A DNA stretch of 6,674 nucleotides from Clostridiales bacterium (GTDB lineage: Bacteria > Bacillota > Clostridia > WRLR01): assembly GCA_031263625.1 (NCBI GenBank), contig JAISFK010000007.1, positions 1 to 6,674 of the forward strand. The letters run 5' to 3'. This document shows positions 1 through 5,165 of this stretch, piece by piece (positions within the stretch are counted from its first letter, which is position 1; every line of letters starts with the position of its first letter). The notes under the pieces were generated by a model. The model was not told where the DNA came from and did not search any database. It worked only from the letters and a program-made list of their open reading frames with translations. The translations under genes and the position numbers were made by a program.

Positions 1-2966
1 TGCCGCAGTCGGACGACGAGGCGGCCGTGGAATCCAGCCTGCTCCTGTATCTCGGCCTCGGCGTCGGCGACACGCTGACGCTCGAAAGCGGCAAAAAGAC
101 CGACATGCGCAATTATCTCAGAAACACGCGGTTCACGGTGAGCGGCGTCGTCGAATCGCCGTACTACATATCCACCGAGCGCGGCTCGGCGTCCATCGGC
201 GACGGCCAGGTGGACTGCTACATGCTGATCCCGTCCGGCAATTTTCGCCAGAACGTGTACAGCGAGGCGTTCGTCACCGTCGCCGGCGCGATGGCCCTGC
301 CCAGCTTCGAGGACGCATACGACGAGCTCGTGGCGCCGGTCGTGGACGGGCTGGAGGCGCTGGGCGAGGTGCGGTCGTCCGAGCGCTTCATGGAGCTGAC
401 CTCCGGCGCGCGCAAAATCCTCGACGAGCAGGAGCGGGAGGCGCGCAACGCGCTCGCCGAAGCGGCCGACGCGTATAGCGGCGCGGAGGGCGAGCTGGCC
501 GAGGCCGAGCAGTCGATCAGATCGTCGTCCGGGGAGCTGGCCGCGAAGCAGGGCGAGATACTCGGCGGCCGCGCGGGCGTCGCGGAGGCGGAGGCGCAGC
601 TCGGCGCGGCGACGGCGGCGCTTGACGCCGCGGAGCGCCGCGTTGGCATTGAGGCGTCGGCGCTCGAGGACACGCTCGCCGAGCTGCGGGCCGCGCTGCC
701 GGAGCTGGATCTGGCCTCCGCAAGCCTTTTGAGCCAGGAGGCGCAGCTGCTGGCCGCAGGCGCGGGCAGCTTGGGCGCGAGCGGATCAGGCGCGAGCGCT
801 TCAGACAGCGCGGGCTACGGCGCCGGCGCTGCAGACGGCGCGGGCGCTTCTGGCGGCTCCTCTGCGTCCGGCGCCTCTGCGTCCGGCTCCTCCGTATCCG
901 GATCCGGCGCTTCCGCGTCCGACGCGCTCGCGCAGATCGCGGCCGCGCGGCTGGACATCGCGCAAAAGCGGCGCGAGGCCATGGAAAGCATCGAGCTCGC
1001 GGAAGACGGCGTCAGGGCGCTGGAGGCGAGCGCCGCCGAGCTCCGGCTCCAGCGGGGCAGGCTGGCCGCGACGCGCGCGACCCTGACCGCCGAGAAGGAG
1101 TCCCTCCGAAACGCCGAGTCCGACGTGATATCGGCGTACATCCAGGCATACAGCAGCCTGGACGAGCTGGATCGCCAGCGCGGCAGCGCGACCGGCGACC
1201 AGGAGGACGCGACCGGCCTGCTCTACGCGGCGCTCGAGCGCATAGAGAGCGCGCGGGCCGCCCTCGACGACCTGGACGAGCCGTCCTGGTACGTGTGGGA
1301 CAGGGACGGCAATCCGGGATACTCCGGCTATTTCGAGGATTCTGACAAGGTAGAGGCGATAGGCCGCGTGTTCCCGCTCATATTCTTCATCGTCGCCGCG
1401 CTCGTCTGCCTCACGACCATGACGCGCCTCGTGGAGGAGCGCCGCACGGAGATCGGCGCCCTGAAGGCGATGGGCTACGGCAATTCCAAGATCATGTCGA
1501 AATACCTGATATACGCCGTCATACCGACCATTTCGGGCGGGCTGCTGGGCGGGCTCGTCGGGATGAGCCTGTTCCCCGTCGCCATCATATCCGCCTACGG
1601 CATGTACTACGCGCTGCCAGAGCCGCTGACGCCGCTGAGCGGCGGGTTCTGGCTCATGGGCATACTGTTCGCCGCGTTCAGCACGCTGTTCGCGACCGTG
1701 CTGGCGGGCGCCAACGAGCTGCGCGCCTCGCCGTCCACGCTCATGCGCCCCAAGCCGCCCAAGGTCGGCAGGGGGATCCTGCTGGAACGCGTCGCGCCGC
1801 TGTGGCGCTCGCTGTCGTTCATACAGAAAGTGACCGTCCGAAACATCGTGCGCTACAAGAAGCGGTTTTTCATGACGGTGGCCGGCATATCCGGCTGCAC
1901 GGCCCTCCTTGTGACGGGCTTCGGCCTGCGCGACTCGATCGACGGGATGCTCGTCAAGCAGTTCGAGCAGATAAACCTGTACGACATGTCCATATCGTTC
2001 ACGGACACGTCCAAGGCCCAGGATCTGGCGTCCGTCGAGGACCTGTGCGCGAAAAGCGGCGTCGCGCGCGGCGTGGCGAAGGTCAGGCACAAGACGGTTG
2101 ACGCCGGCAGCGACAGCCGCGACAGGGCCGACATACCCGTGAACTTCATCGTCCCAGAGTCGCCGGACGCCTTCCCCAGCTACGTGCAGCTTCGGGACAG
2201 GCAGAGCCAGCAGGGCATCCAGCTGGAGGACGAGGGCGCCGTCCTGTCGGAAAAGCTCGCGAGGCTGCTGGGCGTGTCGGCCGGCGACACGTTCTACATC
2301 GCGGACGACAGCAACAGGCGGATCGGCGTGCCCATCACGGCCATAACGGAGACATACGCCCAGCACTACGTCTACATGTCGCCGGGCGCGTATGCGTCCA
2401 TCTACGGCAAGGAGCCGGAGTACAACCTGATCTACGTGCTGTTCGGCGAGCTGAGCACGGACGAGTTCCAGTCGCTCGTGGGCGAGGTGCTGGACAGGAA
2501 GTACGTGGCCGCGGTGCTGCTCTCGTCGTCCATCATGAGCGTGTTCAGGGACATCGTGAGCAACCTGAACTTCATCGTGCTGATCCTCATACTGTCCGCC
2601 GCCGCGCTCGCGCTCGTCGTGCTGCTCAACCTCACGAACATCAACATCGGCGAGCGCATACGGGAGCTGGCGACGATAGAGGTGCTGGGGTTCTTCGACG
2701 GGGAGGTTTCCGCATACGTCTACAGGGAGAACGCGGCGCTCACCGCGGTCGGCGCCGGCGCGGGCATTGTTTTGGGGATCGCCCTGCACTTCTACATCAT
2801 CATGACGGCCGAAACCGACATCATGATGTTCAGCCGCGAGGTGAGGCCCGCAAGCTACCTGTACGCCATCGCGCTGACCGCCTTTTTCTCCGCCGCGGTC
2901 AACATGCTCACGAGCGTCAAGCTGCGCAGGATAAACATGGTCGAGGCGCTCAAGAGCGCGGAGTGA
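1..2966 (+). CDS. FtsX/MacB-type ABC transporter permease, 5'-truncated by window edge
   Basis: Membrane subunit of an ABC exporter of the FtsX/MacB/LolC class. The frame is open from base 3 (reads PQSDDEAAVESS), so the GTG at 27 is internal and the true start, first membrane helix and start of the first periplasmic-like domain lie upstream. Order seen: end of an extracytoplasmic domain (to about 385); coiled-coil arm 1 (387-767); Gly/Ala/Ser-rich tip (768-932); coiled-coil arm 2 (933-1283); the motif PSWYVWDRDGNPGY; first FtsX domain with helices near 1368-1430, 1503-1590 and 1641-1720, including VCLTTMTRLVEERRTEIGAL; a link to a fourth helix (about 1866-1925); a second extracytoplasmic domain (1940-2545); second FtsX domain with helices near 2568-2636, 2733-2804 and 2850-2912; and the usual C-terminus INMVEALK. 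The ATPase partner is not visible. Substrate unknown: drug, peptide or lipid export are all possible. Family assignment is secure; the low-complexity tip is unusual. Confidence 0.95.
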   Translation, partial: PQSDDEAAVESSLLLYLGLGVGDTLTLESGKKTDMRNYLRNTRFTVSGVVESPYYISTERGSASIGDGQVDCYMLIPSGNFRQNVYSEAFVTVAGAMALPSFEDAYDELVAPVVDGLEALGEVRSSERFMELTSGARKILDEQEREARNALAEAADAYSGAEGELAEAEQSIRSSSGELAAKQGEILGGRAGVAEAEAQLGAATAALDAAERRVGIEASALEDTLAELRAALPELDLASASLLSQEAQLLAAGAGSLGASGSGASASDSAGYGAGAADGAGASGGSSASGASASGSSVSGSGASASDALAQIAAARLDIAQKRREAMESIELAEDGVRALEASAAELRLQRGRLAATRATLTAEKESLRNAESDVISAYIQAYSSLDELDRQRGSATGDQEDATGLLYAALERIESARAALDDLDEPSWYVWDRDGNPGYSGYFEDSDKVEAIGRVFPLIFFIVAALVCLTTMTRLVEERRTEIGALKAMGYGNSKIMSKYLIYAVIPTISGGLLGGLVGMSLFPVAIISAYGMYYALPEPLTPLSGGFWLMGILFAAFSTLFATVLAGANELRASPSTLMRPKPPKVGRGILLERVAPLWRSLSFIQKVTVRNIVRYKKRFFMTVAGISGCTALLVTGFGLRDSIDGMLVKQFEQINLYDMSISFTDTSKAQDLASVEDLCAKSGVARGVAKVRHKTVDAGSDSRDRADIPVNFIVPESPDAFPSYVQLRDRQSQQGIQLEDEGAVLSEKLARLLGVSAGDTFYIADDSNRRIGVPITAITETYAQHYVYMSPGAYASIYGKEPEYNLIYVLFGELSTDEFQSLVGEVLDRKYVAAVLLSSSIMSVFRDIVSNLNFIVLILILSAAALALVVLLNLTNINIGERIRELATIEVLGFFDGEVSAYVYRENAALTAVGAGAGIVLGIALHFYIIMTAETDIMMFSREVRPASYLYAIALTAFFSAAVNMLTSVKLRRINMVEALKSAE
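768..932 (+). repeat. Gly/Ala/Ser low-complexity tract with 15-bp tandem repeats, at permease coiled-coil tip
   Basis: About 55 residues made almost only of Ser, Gly and Ala, with a few Asp. It contains three adjacent 15-base units at 858-872, 873-887 and 888-902, encoding SSASG, ASASG and SSVSG. The first two units differ by one base. The tract lies between two Ala/Glu/Leu-rich heptad-like arms, so it should form the turn of an extracytoplasmic helical hairpin. The 15-base period keeps the reading frame when copy number changes, which suggests growth by slippage or unequal exchange. Confidence 0.85.
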
Positions 2967-3020
2967 GATATATATACTATAGATGCTTGAAGCGCTCAAA
3001 GAGGGGCGCGGAATGAGAGA
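2937..3020 (+). repeat. Imperfect direct repeat across the permease/adaptor junction
   Basis: The end of the permease gene (from 2937, reading MVEALKSAE then stop) is echoed 46 bases downstream from 2983, reading MLEALKEGRGMR in the adaptor frame. The copies share ATG, an exact GCGCTCAA core, then a CGCGG block and a GTGAGA/ATGAGA end, with small gaps. An AT-rich spacer (about 2968-2982) separates them. MVEALK is the usual C-terminus of FtsX permeases, so the second copy looks like a duplicated gene end rather than a true adaptor N-terminus. Confidence 0.6.
2998..3006 (+). promoter_or_regulatory. Ribosome binding site deciding the adaptor start at 3013
   Basis: AAAGAGGGG ends six bases before ATG 3013. 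The upstream in-frame ATG at 2983 has only the AT-rich stretch ATATATACTATAG before it and no purine-rich site. A weaker alternative is GAGAGAG at 3015-3021, six bases before ATG 3028, which would give a protein starting MDGSKS. Confidence 0.6.
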
Positions 3021-5061
3021 GTGCGATATGGATGGCAGCAAAAGCGCCGCAGCGGCGGCGGGCTACGATACGGGCAATGCGGCGGCGAGGGCCGCGAGGG
3101 CGGGGGCATCCGCGGGCGGCGGCGGCGAGGCCGGCTCGCTCGGCGGAGGCGGCGGCATGGGCGGCTTAGGCGGCGATGGCGGCGGCTTCAGCGGCGGCCT
3201 TTTCGGCGACGGCGGGGCTGTCGGCGACGGCGGCGCCTACGCCAACGGCGCCGGCGGTGCCAATAGCGCCAACGCCAACGGCGCCAGCGGGGCCAGCGGA
3301 GCCAACGCCAGCGGCGCCAATGGCGGCGGCGCAGGCTCGCCCGCGGCCGCCGCGCCCGCCACGGCGGCAGCCGCTGCGGTTGCGGCTGTGGCGGCACAGG
3401 GGCCCAAGCCCGCGCGGCCGCCCGCCGCAAAGCGCAGGAGGAGGCGCGGCCGCCTGGCCGCTTTCATGAAGTTTCTCGTCTTCCTGATCGTCCTCGCGGC
3501 GCTCGGCGCGGCCGGCCGCTACTTCTACATCAACTACTGGCTGCCGACGCGCGGGATCGCGAAGGAATACCTCACGCTGGACGCGGCCCGCTCCGACGTG
3601 CGCACCGTCGTGGCCGGCACGGGCAACGTCGCCGCGAAGGAGAGCGTGGCGCTGTACGTCAAGACGTCGCAGAAGGTGTCCGCCGTGCACGTCAAGGAGG
3701 GCGACACAGTGTCCCGCGGCCAGGCGCTCGTCGATTTTGACATAGCCGCCGAGATGGACGCGCTGGAGCGCAAGCGGGCCATCGCCGAAATCAACCTGAA
3801 AAACGCCGAGCTCAACGCCCAGAACGCCGCCATGTCGGCGACCGGCAACGAGCTGCTGCAGTACATATCGGACGTGGACGCGGCCAAAAAGAGCGTCGCG
3901 GACGCGGAAAACGACATCAGCGCCCGGCAGATTCGGATCAACCAGCAACAGATTCGCGTGGACGACGCCCAAAAGACGATGGACAGGTACGGGGAGCTGC
4001 TGGAGAACGCGTTCGCGACGCAGGACGAGTACGACACGGCGGTGTCGGCCTACAAGAACGCGCAGGAAACGCTGTCGGACCTGCTGCTCCAGAAGGCGAG
4101 CGCGGAAAGGGATCTCGAGTACAGGAAGACGCAGCTGGCCGACGCGCAGAAGCGGCTCGCGAACGCGCGGGACAAGCTGGGCGACGAGGCCAACGCGCTG
4201 AGGTACGAGCAGCAGCAGAACACGGCCGAGATGGCGCGCATAGAGATAAGCCAGATCGACGAGGACATGGCGGACTTGATCCAGAGCCTGACGAGCCCCG
4301 TGGACGGCAACGTGTCGAACGTGGGCGTGGCGGACGGCGCCACGGCGTCGCGCAGCAGCGCCGTGATAACGCTGGAGGACATGTCCTCCGTCGTCGTCAG
4401 GGCGGACATATCGGAATACGACGCGCCCCTGCTCAAGCTGGGGCAGCGCGCCGAGATAACGCCCTACGGCCTGCCGGACAGGGTATACGCGGGCACCGTG
4501 ACGAGGATCGCGGCCACGTCCTTCGAGAAGGAGAGCGGCTCCGACACGGAGGTCGTCGTGCCAGTCGAGATCCTCGTCGAGGACGCCGACGAGCAGCTGA
4601 AAACCGGCTACTCTGCGGACGTCGATGTCACCATCGAGGAAGTGCGGGACGCCATAAGCGTTCCCGCCCAGCTGATCATAAACGAGGGCGGCAGGACGTA
4701 TGTCTACGTGATGAAGGACCCGCCCGCCGCCGGCGACGGCGACGCGGGCGCTGCTGGCGAGCCCGGCGCCGCTGCGGGCGATGCCGATGGCGCCGGCGCG
4801 TCTGGCGCGCCTGGCGGGGCCGGCGGGGGCGCGCTTTCCGAGGCGCCCGGCTCCGGCTCGCCTGAAAGCGCTGCGGCCCCGCGCGAGCCGCGCGAGCCGT
4901 TAGTGCTATTCGGCTTTCAGCTGTGGCCGCCGCCGAGCCAAACCCAGGCGCCCCAGCCGGAGCTGGTCAAGACGGAGGTCGTCGCCGGGCTTTACGGGAG
5001 CAACGGCGTGGAGATCGTGTCCGGCCTGCGCGAGGGCGACAAGGTGGTGATCAACCCGTAG
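3013..5061 (+). CDS. Membrane-fusion (HlyD/MacA-type) efflux adaptor with Gly/Ala-rich N-tail
   Basis: Adaptor subunit that normally works with an FtsX/MacB permease and an ABC ATPase to move substrate away from the membrane. From ATG 3013 it has 682 residues, far longer than the 350-450 usual for the family. Order: Gly/Ala-rich tail (1-139); basic cluster AKRRRRRGR (about 139-147); one membrane helix (about 148-176), tail side in the cytoplasm by the positive-inside rule; first lipoyl/barrel-sandwich half with VSAVHVKEGDTVSRGQAL; long coiled-coil hairpin (about 245-426); second lipoyl half with TSPVDGNVSNVGVADGATA; a beta-barrel region; and a membrane-proximal domain ending GVEIVSGLREGDKVVINP, interrupted by a second low-complexity tract (570-629). 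It starts 46 bases after the permease stop, so the two are probably co-transcribed. The ATG at 2983 is in frame but lacks a ribosome site. Family call is firm; the start is less certain. Confidence 0.92.
   Translation: MRECDMDGSKSAAAAAGYDTGNAAARAARAGASAGGGGEAGSLGGGGGMGGLGGDGGGFSGGLFGDGGAVGDGGAYANGAGGANSANANGASGASGANASGANGGGAGSPAAAAPATAAAAAVAAVAAQGPKPARPPAAKRRRRRGRLAAFMKFLVFLIVLAALGAAGRYFYINYWLPTRGIAKEYLTLDAARSDVRTVVAGTGNVAAKESVALYVKTSQKVSAVHVKEGDTVSRGQALVDFDIAAEMDALERKRAIAEINLKNAELNAQNAAMSATGNELLQYISDVDAAKKSVADAENDISARQIRINQQQIRVDDAQKTMDRYGELLENAFATQDEYDTAVSAYKNAQETLSDLLLQKASAERDLEYRKTQLADAQKRLANARDKLGDEANALRYEQQQNTAEMARIEISQIDEDMADLIQSLTSPVDGNVSNVGVADGATASRSSAVITLEDMSSVVVRADISEYDAPLLKLGQRAEITPYGLPDRVYAGTVTRIAATSFEKESGSDTEVVVPVEILVEDADEQLKTGYSADVDVTIEEVRDAISVPAQLIINEGGRTYVYVMKDPPAAGDGDAGAAGEPGAAAGDADGAGASGAPGGAGGGALSEAPGSGSPESAAAPREPREPLVLFGFQLWPPPSQTQAPQPELVKTEVVAGLYGSNGVEIVSGLREGDKVVINP
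3043..3426 (+). repeat. Gly/Ala/Asn low-complexity tract, cytoplasmic tail of adaptor
   Basis: About 128 codons dominated by GGC, GCC, GCG, AAC and AGC. It has a Gly-rich part (about 3109-3240) and an Ala/Asn/Ser/Gly part (about 3241-3345) built from degenerate short units such as NGA, GAS and GAN, then an Ala/Pro-rich part. In the second part, many differences between units are third-base changes that keep the residue (GGC to GGT, GGG or GGA; AAC to AAT). That pattern supports translation in the adaptor frame. Other frames are also open because of high GC, so absence of stops alone is no evidence. Confidence 0.8.
4720..4899 (+). repeat. Gly/Ala/Asp/Pro low-complexity insertion in adaptor C-terminal domain
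   Basis: About 60 residues of Gly, Ala, Asp, Pro, Ser and Glu, ending with an exact 9-base duplication at 4882-4899 that gives REPREP. It interrupts the membrane-proximal domain between the strand RTYVYVMKD and the closing strands VKTEVVAGLYG...VEIVSGLREGDKVV. In ordinary family members these strands are joined by a short loop. The tract is predicted to be outside the cytoplasm, on the opposite side of the membrane from the N-tail. Confidence 0.8.
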
Positions 5062-5114
5062 CGCGGCGCGGCGCAAGCCGATGTTGCCATCCGCCGGAAA
5101 ATCCATGACCGACA

Positions 5115-5165
5115 ATGAAGATGAATAAAAAAACGCCGACCAAAAAAGGAGGCTCCCGCGCGTGA
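5115..5165 (+). CDS. Possible 16-residue leader peptide overlapping the kinase start
   Basis: ATG 5115 opens a frame reading MKMNKKTPTKKGGSRA, whose TGA stop (5163-5165) overlaps the kinase GTG start in a GTGA junction, an arrangement used for translational coupling. The peptide is Lys-rich, and its last codons cover the kinase ribosome site. No clear ribosome site precedes ATG 5115, and an A-rich stretch will encode Lys by chance. It may be a chance reading frame. Confidence 0.2.
   Translation: MKMNKKTPTKKGGSRA
5145..5152 (+). promoter_or_regulatory. Strong Shine-Dalgarno site for the histidine kinase
   Basis: AAAGGAGG lies nine bases before GTG 5162. It fixes the kinase start at GTG. The nearby ATG at 5169 is in another frame, and no in-frame ATG lies close by. 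Confidence 0.85.

Noticed and set aside
27..29. GTG as the start of the permease
   Set aside because: The frame stays open to the window edge, no ribosome site precedes it, and the first membrane helix of the family is missing, so the gene begins upstream.
2966..2982. AT-rich spacer with TATACT as a possible -10 promoter element
   Set aside because: The -10-like match is good, but no -35-like hexamer lies at a suitable distance upstream, and AT-rich stretches give such matches by chance.
801..3041. Minus-strand open frame of 746 codons opposite the permease
   Set aside because: It is a shadow of the high-GC permease gene. The product is His/Arg/Val-rich with no recognisable domain, while the plus strand encodes a clear FtsX permease.
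3166..3972. Minus-strand open frame of 268 codons opposite the adaptor N-terminal half
   Set aside because: Low-complexity antisense reading of GGC/GCC repeats and of the coiled coil. No ribosome site or recognisable domain.
5069..5080. Hairpin CGGC-GCAA-GCCG just after the adaptor stop
   Set aside because: It has a GNRA-type loop but only four base pairs and no following T-run, so it does not qualify as a terminator. Such short pairs are common in GC-rich DNA.
5084..5116. TTGCCA and GACAAT as a promoter for the kinase
   Set aside because: The spacing of 21 bases is too long and the -10 match is poor.
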